Positions 32,548 to 41,578 are shown, numbered from the stretch's first letter. The stretch is 64,000 nucleotides of DNA from Lactobacillus sp. CBA3605 (GCF_002970915.1 NZ_CP027190.1:620001-684000), one strand, 5' to 3'. Numbers and translations: made by a program. Notes: generated from the sequence alone by a model not told the origin.

Positions 32548-32620
32548 TGCCCGCTGGTCAAATTGGTTAAGACGTCGCCCTCTCAAGGCGGAGTTACGGG
32601 TTCGATCCCCGTGCGGGCGA
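32548..32620 (+). tRNA. tRNA-Glu (anticodon CUC)
   Basis: Cloverleaf landmarks fit: U8, A14, G18-G19, T arm ACGGG-TTCGATC-CCCGT, anticodon stem TCGCC/GGCGG with loop CTCTCAA giving CUC (reads GAG). The acceptor is TGCCCGC with GCGGGCG, so the first pair is U1-G72 instead of the usual G1-C72; discriminator is A. CCA is not encoded. The anticodon call is firm; the unusual first pair is described under findings. Confidence 0.9.
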
Positions 32621-32649
32621 TTAATTCAAGCATCCGAAAGAACCGTTAA

Positions 32650-32688
32650 GGTCTAAAACACTGATATATCAGTGTTTTAGACCTTTTT
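32650..32688 (+). terminator. Terminator of tRNA-Glu
   Basis: Perfect 15-base arms GGTCTAAAACACTGA and TCAGTGTTTTAGACC are followed by TTTTT. Confidence 0.92.
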
Positions 32689-32957
32689 GTTTTTCGCTAA
32701 AATGACCTATTTTGCCAAGTTCGGTCCAAAACAACCATTTACTGAATCGGTCCTGATACGGCAACAAAATGAACAACTAACACTGTTTTTTCGGCCTAAC
32801 CGTTTGAAATTAAGTTAACTTATCGAGCAAATAGACTTTACGCCGTTGGTCTGGGGTTTATAATAGAGATGTTGCTACTGGTAAAGAACGTCTCTTAAAT
32901 CGACGTTTAGTAAAAATTAACTGTTTCAGATTGTCAAAATAAAGGAGATAATGTTTT
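32689..32957 (+). promoter_or_regulatory. Leader region of the two small genes at 32958-33475
   Basis: No ORF is credible here. A promoter is likely at 32837-32864 (TTTACG, 16-base spacer, TATAAT at 32859-32864), leaving an untranslated leader of about 85 bases. No known riboswitch pattern is recognised in it. Confidence 0.5.
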
Positions 32958-33185
32958 TTGGTCTATAAAGATGTTTTCGGGATTGAACACGAAGATTGTC
33001 ACATCGTCCAAACACGACACGAATTTAACCGGATTTTTATCATTGAAAACTCCGTTGGCTCGCGCTTCACTTGTATCAAAGAAAACGCCCCCCTCGAGAA
33101 GAAGATGTCCGGCCACTGGAAGTACGCCAAGGCCAGTGATGCACCTAAGAACTACGCTGTCCCATACAAGGCTCAAAAGAGCTAA
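32958..33185 (+). CDS. Hypothetical small protein, 75 residues
   Basis: The TTG at 32958 follows AAAGGAG by 10 bases; the nearer ATG at 32951 is out of frame and closes after five codons. The product is soluble and mixed-charge (VYKDVFGIEHEDCHIV early, EKKMSGHWKYAKASDAPKNY late). I do not recognise its family. The next small gene starts 23 bases later with its own ribosome site, so the pair is probably co-transcribed. Confidence 0.6.
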   Translation: MVYKDVFGIEHEDCHIVQTRHEFNRIFIIENSVGSRFTCIKENAPLEKKMSGHWKYAKASDAPKNYAVPYKAQKS

Positions 33186-33208
33186 AAACCATCGAAAAGG
33201 GGATTGAG

Positions 33209-33475
33209 ATGCAACTCTATAAACCGTTAGCCAGGCATGATGGTCGAACCGACCGCCATCGCAGTATTAACCCTTATTACGGTAAAAATGGCGCTGACTG
33301 GGTAAAAAACGCCAACGCATCCTTATTTAATGCGCAACACGATCATTCTCAAGCCAAGCTACACTTACAGTATCGGTTTGGCCGGGCTGCTTACAACGTT
33401 TTATGGCTAGTCATTGCAATTCTCGTCATGTTAGTTGGGGGCTTCATTATTTATTCGTTGGCACTTAATCTATAA
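33209..33475 (+). CDS. Small tail-anchored membrane protein, 88 residues
   Basis: An ATG after AAAAGGGGA. The first 58 residues are polar and basic (rich in His, Arg, Asn; NPYYGKNGADWVKNANASLF), and residues 62-86 form one hydrophobic helix, so it is probably anchored by its C-terminus with the polar part in the cytosol. No family recognised. A strong terminator ends the transcript. Confidence 0.6.
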   Translation: MQLYKPLARHDGRTDRHRSINPYYGKNGADWVKNANASLFNAQHDHSQAKLHLQYRFGRAAYNVLWLVIAILVMLVGGFIIYSLALNL

Positions 33476-33532
33476 TTAAAAAGCGACTGGGACAAGTTGC
33501 CTTTTGGCGCACGTTTCGGCCCGCTTAATGAC

Positions 33533-33582
33533 AAACAGTCACTGCAAGAATTCATAACTTTCTTGCAGTGACTGTTTTCTTT
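33533..33582 (+). terminator. Terminator after the small gene pair
   Basis: Arms AACAGTCACTGCAAGAA and TTCTTGCAGTGACTGTT are followed by TTTCTTTT. A near-copy of this stem ends the Lrp-family gene at 52888-52929. Confidence 0.88.
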
Positions 33583-33615
33583 TGTCCAAGCCTGCCTTTT
33601 AATTACTAAAAACAA

Positions 33616-33807
33616 TCACTTGAGAAAGCTATGCTTCGTGACTACCCGATAAATAGCGTCACCTAACCCAGTAATGAATACCAGACCTAAACCAGCGTAC
33701 TGTAACCATGGTAAAGCGGTGTTAACCGATTGAACTTTGCTACCAACGCCGAACATGATCAATCCAATGACAATTAAAATACTTTCAATTAAATTCAGTT
33801 TTTTCAT
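33616..33807 (-). CDS. Small membrane protein, 63 residues
   Basis: The ATG follows GAGGA by 9 bases. Two hydrophobic segments (about residues 8-23 and 34-52) flank a short polar loop, and the C-terminus is basic (YRVVTKHSFLK). It resembles the many short two-helix proteins of lactobacilli; no function can be given. It lies upstream of the pgi terminator, convergent with the plus-strand small gene pair. Confidence 0.6.
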   Translation of the reverse strand: MKKLNLIESILIVIGLIMFGVGSKVQSVNTALPWLQYAGLGLVFITGLGDAIYRVVTKHSFLK

Positions 33808-33882
33808 TTAGTGGTATCCTCATTAATTTTCTAATTGCATTTATTATACTAGTTTTATCTTCAAAACGCTCTTAAATTCATA

Positions 33883-33926
33883 AAAGGTCCCACAATCATT
33901 AGGCAAGCTAGCGATTGTGGGACCTT
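33883..33926 (-). terminator. Terminator of pgi
   Basis: Perfect arms AAGGTCCCACAATC and GATTGTGGGACCTT are followed by TTA on the minus strand; it lies 27 bases after the pgi stop. Confidence 0.85.
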
Positions 33927-33952
33927 CGTTATAATTATTTTAGTAAATTTTA

Positions 33953-35302
33953 TTACTTAAGGCGTGAAGTTAACTTTGCAGTTAATTCTTCGTAGCCAGG
34001 CTTGCCAAGTAAGGCAAACATGTTATTCTTGTAAGCTTCGACCCCTGGTTGGTTGAATGGGTTAATCCCATTTAAGTAACCAGAAATAGCAACTGCAGCT
34101 TCAAAGAAGTAAATCATGTAACCCAAAGTATAAGCATCTTGGCTAGGAATGTTAACAACCATGTTAGGAACACCGCCATCAACGTGGGCCATAATAACCC
34201 CTTCAAAAGCCTTGGTGTTAACTTGAGCCATCGTCTTACCTTCAAGATACTTCAAACCATCAAGGTTTTCAGTTTCCTTAGGAATCGCAACATCACTCGT
34301 TGCATTGTCAACTTTAACGACAGTTTCCATCAAGTTACGACGACCTTCTTGGATATATTGACCCAATGAATGTAAGTCAGTCGTAAAGTTAGCAGATGAT
34401 GGGTAAATCCCCTTTTGGTCTTTACCTTCGGATTCACCCATTAATTGCTTCCACCATTCTGAGAACATCGCCATATTTGGTTCGTAGTTTTCAAGAATTT
34501 CAGTGGTATAACCCTTCCGGTATAAGATATTCCGGAAAGCAGCATATTGGTAAGCTTCATTCTTGCTTAAGTCAGCGTCAGAATAAACGGCTTTCCCATC
34601 GGCAGCACCCTTCATCAATGAATCAATATCGCCGCCAGAAACTGCAATTGGTAACAAGCCAACTGGAGTTAAGACAGTGAAACGACCACCAACATCATCA
34701 GGGATAACGAATGATTCGTAACCTTCAGCATCAGCTTCTTGCTTCAATGCACCGCGCTTACGGTCAGTTGTTGCAAAAATCCGGCCTTTAGCAGCTTCGG
34801 CACCATACTTAGCAACCAATTTTTCTTTGAAGACCCGGAATGCGATTGAAGGTTCAGTCGTCGTCCCAGACTTCGAAATAATATTAACAGAAAAGTCACG
34901 GTCACCGATTAAATGAACTAAGTCATTAACGTATGAAGATGAGATTGAGTTCCCAGCAAAGACAACTTGTGGGAATTTACGGTCTTCACGTGAAAGTGAT
35001 GACCAGAAAGTTTCATGTAAAAATTCAATGGCTGCTCGCGCACCAAGGTATGAGCCACCAATTCCGATTACAACTAAGACATCTGAATCAGATTGAATTT
35101 TTTTAGCCGCTGATTTAATGCGGGCGAATTCTTCCTTATCGTAATCCGTTGGTAAGTCTAACCAGCCACGAAAATCGTTACCGGCGCCAGTACCTTCACG
35201 CAGCTCCTTGTCAGCAGCTGTGACCATTGCTTGCATTTCACCAAGTTCGTTGTCGTGAACAAACTTAGTCAAATTAGAGCTGTCAAATGAAATGTGTGCC
35301 AT
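33953..35302 (-). CDS. pgi: Glucose-6-phosphate isomerase
   Basis: The 449-residue enzyme interconverts glucose 6-phosphate and fructose 6-phosphate. Segments typical of the short bacterial form are present: [34 protein letters not shown] and [19 protein letters not shown]. An AGAGG ribosome site precedes the ATG. It is monocistronic, with its own terminator, and a glucose uptake gene lies directly upstream on the same strand. Confidence 0.97.
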   Translation of the reverse strand: MAHISFDSSNLTKFVHDNELGEMQAMVTAADKELREGTGAGNDFRGWLDLPTDYDKEEFARIKSAAKKIQSDSDVLVVIGIGGSYLGARAAIEFLHETFWSSLSREDRKFPQVVFAGNSISSSYVNDLVHLIGDRDFSVNIISKSGTTTEPSIAFRVFKEKLVAKYGAEAAKGRIFATTDRKRGALKQEADAEGYESFVIPDDVGGRFTVLTPVGLLPIAVSGGDIDSLMKGAADGKAVYSDADLSKNEAYQYAAFRNILYRKGYTTEILENYEPNMAMFSEWWKQLMGESEGKDQKGIYPSSANFTTDLHSLGQYIQEGRRNLMETVVKVDNATSDVAIPKETENLDGLKYLEGKTMAQVNTKAFEGVIMAHVDGGVPNMVVNIPSQDAYTLGYMIYFFEAAVAISGYLNGINPFNQPGVEAYKNNMFALLGKPGYEELTAKLTSRLK

Positions 35303-35365
35303 TTATAATTACCTCTTTCTATACATATTTAACAACTCACATTATACAATACGAATGAAGCGAAT

Positions 35366-35379
35366 GAAAAGCGCTTACC
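35366..35379 (-). promoter_or_regulatory. cre-like site upstream of pgi
   Basis: GAAAAGCGCTTACC matches the CcpA operator pattern TGAAAGCGCTTTCA at 10 of 14 positions, with an intact AAAGCGCTT core. This is a weak call. Confidence 0.3.
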
Positions 35380-35430
35380 CGTTTTTTTCGTAAATTTTCG
35401 CAATTTATGTAAAAAAATAACTAAATTTAT

Positions 35431-35478
35431 TAAAAAAACGAAGCCGATAACCTAATCGTTACCGAACTTCGTTACTTT
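35431..35478 (-). terminator. Terminator of glcU
   Basis: Minus-strand arms AACGAAG and CTTCGTT with inner GGTAAC/GTTATC pairing are followed by seven T. Confidence 0.82.
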
Positions 35479-35511
35479 TTGACATCTTTATTGATAAATT
35501 GATTCATTTTA

Positions 35512-36369
35512 TTAAGCTTTCATTAGTGACAATGCAATCCCACCAACAATGACCAATATCGAACCGATTACCACGTAAACCATCTCACGCTTCGTCTTCC
35601 GCTCACCGAGTAAGTAAATACTCCCAAAGGTTGAAATAACAATCCCCATTTGTGATAGCGAATAAGCAATTGCTTGACCGATTTGGGCCATCGCCATGAA
35701 CATGAATAAGTTCCCAATCCCCCAGACAAGTCCGGTGACGATATTGCGATATGTTGCTTTTTCTAACCAAGGCTTGTCTTTAAAGGACCAAACTAAGGCG
35801 CCAATTAGCATCCCAACCGCTTGGGGCATGACAACTGCTTGCGCATTAACGTTCCCATAATGCACAACAATCGTATAACCAGCATACCCGATTGTTGAAA
35901 TAATCAACGCTCGAATCCCAACACCCCAACTTTCAGACGCTTTCCGATTCGGGTCAGTTCGATCAGTTAGCGACGTTAAAACCGCCCCAGCAATCAAAAT
36001 GATGACTGAAATTGAGCCAATCCAATACATCCGGCCATGCCATTCATTGAACAGCAAGACACCAGCTAAGGCATTCGCCACTAACTGCATCCCAGTTGAC
36101 ATTGGCGTCGTCCGTGAAATCCCAATGGCTTTCATTGACGTGAATTGTTGGCCTTGACCAACGCTCCAAAATAGCCCAGAAACAATCCCAGTAATCCATA
36201 CCGCTGCGGTTAGAGCTGGTTGTTCCACAATCCAAAGAATGAGCCCAAATACCAAAGCACCCATTGTCATACCAAGGGTCTGTTGCCGCGCAGAACCACC
36301 CATATGACCACTAATCAAGCCGATACTACCCCACGCAATCGCAGGAATCAGTGCAATTAGAATTCCCAT
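35512..36369 (-). CDS. glcU: Glucose uptake protein GlcU (GRP transporter family)
   Basis: A 285-residue protein with ten hydrophobic segments in two similar halves, as in the GRP/DMT superfamily. Segments such as SVGQGQQFTSMKAIG and SRTTPMSTGMQLVANAL match GlcU/RbsU proteins, which carry out proton-coupled glucose or ribose uptake. Its position next to pgi supports glucose: non-PTS uptake would feed glucokinase and Pgi. RbsU (ribose) is the alternative, since the two are close relatives. Confidence 0.85.
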   Translation of the reverse strand: MGILIALIPAIAWGSIGLISGHMGGSARQQTLGMTMGALVFGLILWIVEQPALTAAVWITGIVSGLFWSVGQGQQFTSMKAIGISRTTPMSTGMQLVANALAGVLLFNEWHGRMYWIGSISVIILIAGAVLTSLTDRTDPNRKASESWGVGIRALIISTIGYAGYTIVVHYGNVNAQAVVMPQAVGMLIGALVWSFKDKPWLEKATYRNIVTGLVWGIGNLFMFMAMAQIGQAIAYSLSQMGIVISTFGSIYLLGERKTKREMVYVVIGSILVIVGGIALSLMKA

Positions 36370-36520
36370 TAATCTAAATCCTCATTTCTATGTTTTCTCT
36401 CATGCCTAACGACAAAAAACAATTTTAACAGGAAAGTAACCGTTTTACCAGCTAAAAAATGCGCTTGCACTATGAAAATAAATCATTTTATATTTTCATG
36501 AATTCGTTTTCTTATCGATA

Positions 36521-36555
36521 AGGGACCGTTTTCAATTAATGAAAACGGTCCCTTA
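36521..36555 (-). terminator. Terminator of the RlmI-like gene
   Basis: Perfect arms AAGGGACCGTTTTC and GAAAACGGTCCCTT lie 40 bases after the stop; the T tract is weak. Confidence 0.65.
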
Positions 36556-36594
36556 ATTTAGTGCTAAATTTTTTTAATTTTAGCCATAATTAAC

Positions 36595-37776
36595 TTATTT
36601 ATCGAGCGTTAGCACAAGTACCTTTAAATAGTTGCTAGCCAGATAGGCTTTACGCGTCACAAAGTCAGCTGGTAATCGGAACGTTTCGGTAATGGTAAAC
36701 TGCCGATCACTTTCATCAAACGCCGCGGTAACAGCTTCCTTAAACTTATTCATCGAGAAATTGTTAGCCGTCGTTGCAACCACTAATTGACCATCGCGCC
36801 GGACGGTTGGCAAGGCTTGCGTCAATAAAGCTGTCAAATCAGTCGCTACTTGGAACTTTTGCTTTTTAATTCGTGCAAAAGTTGGCGCCGTGACAACAAC
36901 AACGTCATAACTCAAATGATGTTTCTCGGTATAGTCCAAGTAACGGTTCGCTTCAATTGTCCGAATTTCGTGCTTATCGGGATCGATATTGTTCATCGCC
37001 AATTGCTCAGCAGTCGCGGTTGCTCCTTTTTTATTGGTTTCAATCGAGATGGTCTTAGCGGCACCAGCCACTGCGGCTGCCGCTGTAATCCCATTTTCTT
37101 GACTGAACAAGTTTAAGACCGTTTTGCCTTGAAGTTCGGCACTCGCAATCCAATCCCGGATTGGTCGCATATCTAACAACAAGCCGGTTGTTAAATCATC
37201 TTTCAAGTTAACCGGATAAGTCACTTCACCTTCAGTAACCAGTAATGGTTCCGGTGCTTCCGTCCCAGTCACTAACTGGCTCTTTAAGTTAGCTTCTTCC
37301 ACGTTAAACCGTAACTTTGCATAAATCCCTTTGAATTGATGATCAGTTGCCGTCTCAAACGCCGCATAGATCATGTCGCGTTGTTGATAAACTCCTTCGG
37401 CATACCAAGTAAAGACATAATAGTCACCATAACGGTCAATCGTCACCCCGCCTAAGCCATCACCAGCTGCATTAAATACCCGGTGTGGTAAACGACCATC
37501 AATCGACGTTTCCCGCCGAATCAAGGCTTGCTTGAATAATTTTCGGAAGTAATCTGGCGTTGGGGTTTGCGTTTCATCTAAGCTCAAGACCCAACCCAAT
37601 TGACGTCGATGCTTTGCAATCAAGGCATAGCCCATAAATTGCGAACTTGCCATCAATCTTACGAAAGACCCATCTGTCAATCGTAAGCTGGGATCTTTTA
37701 AATCTTCTTCCACTAATAACGGATAGCCATCTTTGACTTTTCGTTGAGAATTACCTGTAATTTGTACGCTTTGCAT
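36595..37776 (-). CDS. RlmI/RlmK-like class I SAM methyltransferase with divergent catalytic motif
   Basis: A 393-residue protein with the architecture of RlmI-type 23S rRNA m5C methyltransferases: an N-terminal PUA-like domain (about residues 1-75), a linker domain and a C-terminal Rossmann fold. SAM motif I reads VLNLFSQENGITAAAA in place of the usual NLFSYTGG pattern, and the catalytic MDPPKF-like motif is replaced by VVTAPTFAR. The fold is clear but activity may differ. The start follows AGGAG by 7 bases. It is monocistronic. Confidence 0.75.
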   Translation of the reverse strand: MQSVQITGNSQRKVKDGYPLLVEEDLKDPSLRLTDGSFVRLMASSQFMGYALIAKHRRQLGWVLSLDETQTPTPDYFRKLFKQALIRRETSIDGRLPHRVFNAAGDGLGGVTIDRYGDYYVFTWYAEGVYQQRDMIYAAFETATDHQFKGIYAKLRFNVEEANLKSQLVTGTEAPEPLLVTEGEVTYPVNLKDDLTTGLLLDMRPIRDWIASAELQGKTVLNLFSQENGITAAAAVAGAAKTISIETNKKGATATAEQLAMNNIDPDKHEIRTIEANRYLDYTEKHHLSYDVVVVTAPTFARIKKQKFQVATDLTALLTQALPTVRRDGQLVVATTANNFSMNKFKEAVTAAFDESDRQFTITETFRLPADFVTRKAYLASNYLKVLVLTLDK

Positions 37777-37944
37777 TTGTTTGCTCCTATTCGTTCTTTT
37801 CTTATCTAAAATAGCGGTAAATCGCTGTTCACAGCCCTATTAAGAGTAACATATTCGGGTCCGGAGTGCGAGAGTGAACTGGTTTGCTGCCCAAACAAAA
37901 AGGACTGCGACGTTAATCTCAATCCTTTTGACAGCTAAACCCAC

Positions 37945-39462
37945 TTAATCTTCAATTATTGGCTTATCAAAACCTTTATCCGGGAAAGTCACGGTAAAGC
38001 AAGTGCCCTGATTAGCTTCACTTTCAACCGCAATCGATCCACCATGTTGTTGGACCAATTGATGAGAAATCGCTAACCCTAAGCCAGATTCACCATATTT
38101 CGTATTTTTACGAGATGGATCGGCCTTGTAGTACCGCTCCCAAATATTTTTCACTTGATCAGGAGTCATCCCGATACCATGATCTTGGACCGCCACAACA
38201 GCCGCATGGGCCGTGCGGTGTGCCGTAACCTCAATCATGCTGTTTTGTGAAAATTGAATCGCATTTTGCATAATGTTGAATAGCACTTGCACAAAGCGAT
38301 CATAATCCGCCCAAACGGGTAATTCGGCGGGCGCGGTAAGCTTGAATTGATCATCCGCTGCCGCTGATTTCTTTGTGAGTTGTTCAACTAAATTATTTAA
38401 AACAGCAGTGCCATCAAAATTGGTCTTGTTCAATGCAATCTGACCAGTCCGGATTTTTTCATAGTCTAAGTTCTCATTGACTAATCGAATCAACCGCTTG
38501 GTTTCATTTTGCATTAACTCAATTGAATGTCCCTTATCCTCTTCTGGAATTGCATCATACGCGAGCCCCTCCAACAATCCATTAATCGTCGTTAGCGGTG
38601 TCCGCATCTCATGGGCTGCATCCGCCATAAACTCACGGCGCCGTTGTTCTTGGCGTTTAATTTCATCATCCGAAGCACGTAAAGACGTCACCATTCCATT
38701 AAAATCATCGGCCAAATCATCAATTTCATCTTTGTGATTACTGTCAACTTGAATATCGAAATCACCGTTGGCCACTGAATGCGTTGCGTAGCGCAAGCGA
38801 TTAATCCGTCGAACTGAATAGCGTGCAAGAATATAACTTAACAATAAAGCCGTAATCCCTGAAACTAGCAACGCAATGAACAGATTATTTTCAATCTGTT
38901 GCTCATTGGCTTGTAACGTTTGTTCAAACGACCCAATCGAAATTGCCCCGACGAATTTTTTCGTAGTCCCATTTTTGTAAAATAACGGGACTAAAACATC
39001 AATCGTCTTCAAAGATGGTGTATTAACTGGCCGATCGTGTCTACGTGACTTAAAGCTGACGTGCGGCGACTTAGTAATCGTCTTGTTGCGCTTCAACTTT
39101 TTCCAATCACTAGCCGAAATACTCGGCGCATAAAAGGCCCCATTTGGCATACTCCCCATGCCCAACGTATTCGGATAAACGATCTTTTTATTGGCATCAT
39201 AAACCGAAAAATGAATATGCTGGTCACGTAAAATGGCGGTCCCATCGTTTAAAAATTGTTGATTAAAACCAACCACCTTATGCGTTTTCGTATTATAACG
39301 AATGGCTTCCTTTTCAATACTCGTCGCATATTGCTGTAGCTGCTGCCATGAATTTTGGTAAATCATGGTTTTGGTGGTCCGAATAAACGCAAACCCGAGC
39401 ACCACAATGACGGTAATAATGACGGCAAAAAAGGACAACATTTGTTGGTAGATCAGTTTCAT
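37945..39462 (-). CDS. Sensor histidine kinase
   Basis: A 505-residue membrane kinase. Helix 1 is about residues 8-27, the extracellular sensor 28-190, helix 2 about 192-212, HAMP about 213-265, and HisKA carries phospho-acceptor His284 in DAAHEMRTPLTTING. The ATPase part shows NIMQNAIQFS, VQDHGIGM and YGESGLGLAIS. It pairs with the response regulator whose gene overlaps its start by 4 bases. The signal is unknown; the sensor shows no named domain by eye. Confidence 0.93.
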   Translation of the reverse strand: MKLIYQQMLSFFAVIITVIVVLGFAFIRTTKTMIYQNSWQQLQQYATSIEKEAIRYNTKTHKVVGFNQQFLNDGTAILRDQHIHFSVYDANKKIVYPNTLGMGSMPNGAFYAPSISASDWKKLKRNKTITKSPHVSFKSRRHDRPVNTPSLKTIDVLVPLFYKNGTTKKFVGAISIGSFEQTLQANEQQIENNLFIALLVSGITALLLSYILARYSVRRINRLRYATHSVANGDFDIQVDSNHKDEIDDLADDFNGMVTSLRASDDEIKRQEQRRREFMADAAHEMRTPLTTINGLLEGLAYDAIPEEDKGHSIELMQNETKRLIRLVNENLDYEKIRTGQIALNKTNFDGTAVLNNLVEQLTKKSAAADDQFKLTAPAELPVWADYDRFVQVLFNIMQNAIQFSQNSMIEVTAHRTAHAAVVAVQDHGIGMTPDQVKNIWERYYKADPSRKNTKYGESGLGLAISHQLVQQHGGSIAVESEANQGTCFTVTFPDKGFDKPIIED

Positions 39463-40187
39463 TTAGCGTCAACTCCACTATCGTCAAACTTATAACCAAC
39501 CCCCCAAACAGTCTGAATGATTTGGGGACCGGCTTTTTCAATTTTTTGCCGTAACTTTTTAATATGGGCATCAACCGTGCGTTCATCCCCATAATATTCA
39601 TAATCCCAAACCAGTTGTAAAAGTTGTTCGCGCGAGAATACTTGCCGGGGCTTTTGCGCGAGCGTCTTCAATAAATCAAACTCCTTAGGCGTCAAATCAG
39701 CAATCTGCTGGTCTGCCAAGTAAGCTTCCCGCGTTTTAGTATTTAGCTTAAAATGATCGGTTTGGACATCAAAATCACTGACAACATTTTCCGCCGGTTC
39801 CGTCGTCACGGTTTTACCTAAGTCAGCACGTCGATGCAACGCTTTAATCCTGGCAATCAATGTAATTGGTGAAAACGGTTTGGTTACATAATCATCAGCA
39901 CCCATTTCCAAGCCCAAAACTTGATCACTCTCTGAGTCACGCGCCGTCAACATAATAATTGGTACAGTTGGTGAAACTTTGCGAATATCTGCACTAACTT
40001 GCATGCCATCTTTACCAGGCAAGTTCAAATCAAGGGTCACCATATCCCAACCATCGACATCTTCATTAAACATCTTGACTGCCTCATTACCTTCATAGGC
40101 AAAATGGGCATCCCACTGTTCCTTTTTAAAAAACATGGCCATCATTTCAGAAACTGATTTATTGTCTTCAATCATTAGTAATTTCAT
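39459..40187 (-). CDS. OmpR-family response regulator
   Basis: A 242-residue regulator from the ATG at 40187, with GGAGG 9 bases upstream; an ATG two codons earlier lies too close to that site. Receiver domain (1-120) with acidic Asp7-Glu pair region MIEDN, phospho-acceptor Asp53 in TLDLNLPGKDG and the Lys in DDYVTKPFS. The winged-helix effector follows (about 150-240). It is the first gene of the two-component operon, and its stop overlaps the kinase start (ATGA). Confidence 0.93.
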   Translation of the reverse strand: MKLLMIEDNKSVSEMMAMFFKKEQWDAHFAYEGNEAVKMFNEDVDGWDMVTLDLNLPGKDGMQVSADIRKVSPTVPIIMLTARDSESDQVLGLEMGADDYVTKPFSPITLIARIKALHRRADLGKTVTTEPAENVVSDFDVQTDHFKLNTKTREAYLADQQIADLTPKEFDLLKTLAQKPRQVFSREQLLQLVWDYEYYGDERTVDAHIKKLRQKIEKAGPQIIQTVWGVGYKFDDSGVDAK

Positions 40188-40284
40188 TAACATCGTCCTC
40201 CAAGTTTATCGTAAGGTTATTATCGATAAATTTATGCCAGGTTCGCTTGGTTATCTTAGTTACCGAACGCTTGGCCTAACTAAT

Positions 40285-40313
40285 ATCATACCCCACTTTA
40301 CGCTAATTTTCAG
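40285..40313 (-). promoter_or_regulatory. Promoter of the two-component operon
   Basis: Minus strand: CTGAAA at 40313-40308, 17-base spacer, TATGAT at 40290-40285; about 100 bases upstream of the regulator start. The rest of the 380-base gap to the leader ORF at 40571 shows no further gene. Confidence 0.5.
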
Positions 40314-40518
40314 TTTTAGTATATCAACAAATTTGTAACAAAATATGCCGGTTTTATGAAATAACTATGGTCATCAAATTACAGTCTACTAATTAAAACC
40401 CTTAATATAGTAGAAACAAACTCGATTAAGCTATTTTAGCGACTTAACCATTAAAAATAATAGGGCCATGATAATTACGTGAATAATCGCTAACACCACC
40501 AGTTATCGCCCATTCGTT

Positions 40519-40527
40519 TGCTATAAT
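40519..40527 (+). promoter_or_regulatory. Extended -10 promoter of the leader ORF and DMT exporter
   Basis: TTTGCTATAAT gives TGC before TATAAT (40522-40527). It lies 44 bases before the leader ORF. Confidence 0.55.
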
Positions 40528-40570
40528 GAAACTTGCTTTGCTAATTTTCATTATTAAAGGGGTGCAATCA

Positions 40571-40615
40571 ATGTTTATCAAATCAACATTTAGTCGGAAG
40601 TGGCCCGTCCAATGA
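40571..40615 (+). CDS. Leader peptide ORF, 14 codons, coupled to the DMT exporter
   Basis: ATG at 40571 with AAAGGGG at ideal spacing encodes MFIKSTFSRKWPVQ and ends in a TGA that overlaps the ATG of the next gene (ATGA at 40612-40615). The downstream gene has only a weak ribosome site of its own, so its translation probably depends on ribosomes finishing this ORF. The peptide is basic with a Trp near its end. A role as regulatory leader is inferred from layout only. Confidence 0.55.
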   Translation: MFIKSTFSRKWPVQ

Positions 40616-41538
40616 CACGTCAACATCATTTACGGGGCGTCCTTTTAGCTAGTACTGCGTGCGTTTTATGGGGCGTCTCGGGGGTCGCTGCTAGCCATTT
40701 ATTTCTTAACAATCCCCGAATTACGGCGATGTGGCTCACCCAGATTCGCATGATCAGCGCTGGCCTAATTTTATTACTATGTAGTCAACTCGGCGGCGCT
40801 AAGCCCTTGCGCTTATTGGCCCATGCTCGTGACGGTTGGCAAGTCGTTAGTTACGGCTTACTCGGACTCATTCCCGTTCAACTTTGCTATTTTGAAGCCG
40901 TTAAAGTTGGCAATGCGCCAGTGGCAACCATTATTCAATTTTTAGGGCCATTTATTATTAGTATTTATTTTTTAATTTTTAAACAGGTGCGGCCGACCCG
41001 GGCCGAAGGAATTGGGATGTTAATGGCCTTTATTGGCACCCTCCTGATTGTGACCCACGGGCATTTAAATAGTCTAGCTATTTCACCCGCCGTTTTATTC
41101 TGGGGTGGCTTATCAGCCGTAGGGGTTGCAACTAATACCTTAATTCCACGCTCATTATTGCCAAGATTTGGTGCCCCCACGGTTACCGGTTGGGGCCTGC
41201 TGATTGCTGGGATTTTCTTGATGGCCTTACAACCAATGTGGCGGTTACACCTCACCTTAACTATTAGTGAGATCAGCCTGATTGGCTTAATTATTGTGCT
41301 AGGAACGGTCGTGCCATTTTGGCTATTTGCCCGTAGTTTAAGTGATATCTTGCCGACGACAGCTAGCCTACTAGATGCCTTTGAACCCTTGGCAGCGACC
41401 ATTTGTTCCGTCTTGTTTTTACACATTCAACTCACTAGCTTTGATTTATTTGGGGGTCTCTTGATTATCCTGGCAGTCATGGTCTTATCGCTGAACGTTC
41501 GTAAAATGCTGCACCAACTTCATCAACGACTGAGCTAA
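40612..41538 (+). CDS. EamA/DMT-family transporter
   Basis: A 308-residue membrane protein with ten hydrophobic segments in two EamA repeats (about residues 8-145 and 155-300). The second-repeat signature SLLDAFEPLAATICSVLF and the PVATIIQFLGPFI segment of the first repeat are typical. Such proteins export or import metabolites, often amino acids or nucleosides; the substrate is unknown. Start taken at the ATG overlapping the leader stop; a GTG at 40600 in the same frame is an alternative. Confidence 0.85.
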   Translation: MTRQHHLRGVLLASTACVLWGVSGVAASHLFLNNPRITAMWLTQIRMISAGLILLLCSQLGGAKPLRLLAHARDGWQVVSYGLLGLIPVQLCYFEAVKVGNAPVATIIQFLGPFIISIYFLIFKQVRPTRAEGIGMLMAFIGTLLIVTHGHLNSLAISPAVLFWGGLSAVGVATNTLIPRSLLPRFGAPTVTGWGLLIAGIFLMALQPMWRLHLTLTISEISLIGLIIVLGTVVPFWLFARSLSDILPTTASLLDAFEPLAATICSVLFLHIQLTSFDLFGGLLIILAVMVLSLNVRKMLHQLHQRLS

Positions 41539-41549
41539 AAACTTATTAG

Positions 41550-41578
41550 TTGGCAGTTAATCCAAGCTATGCTACACT
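41550..41578 (+). promoter_or_regulatory. Promoter of ssrA
   Basis: -35 TTGGCA at 41550-41555, 17-base spacer, -10 TACACT at 41573-41578. It starts transcription a few bases before the mature RNA. Confidence 0.75.

Noticed and set aside
32934..33176. Minus-strand 80-codon ORF and a plus-strand 78-codon frame at 32971
   Set aside because: Both overlap the better supported gene at 32958 and lack a well placed ribosome site.
40965..41426. Minus-strand 153-codon ORF opposite the DMT exporter
   Set aside because: Antisense to a clear membrane protein gene; no start signals.
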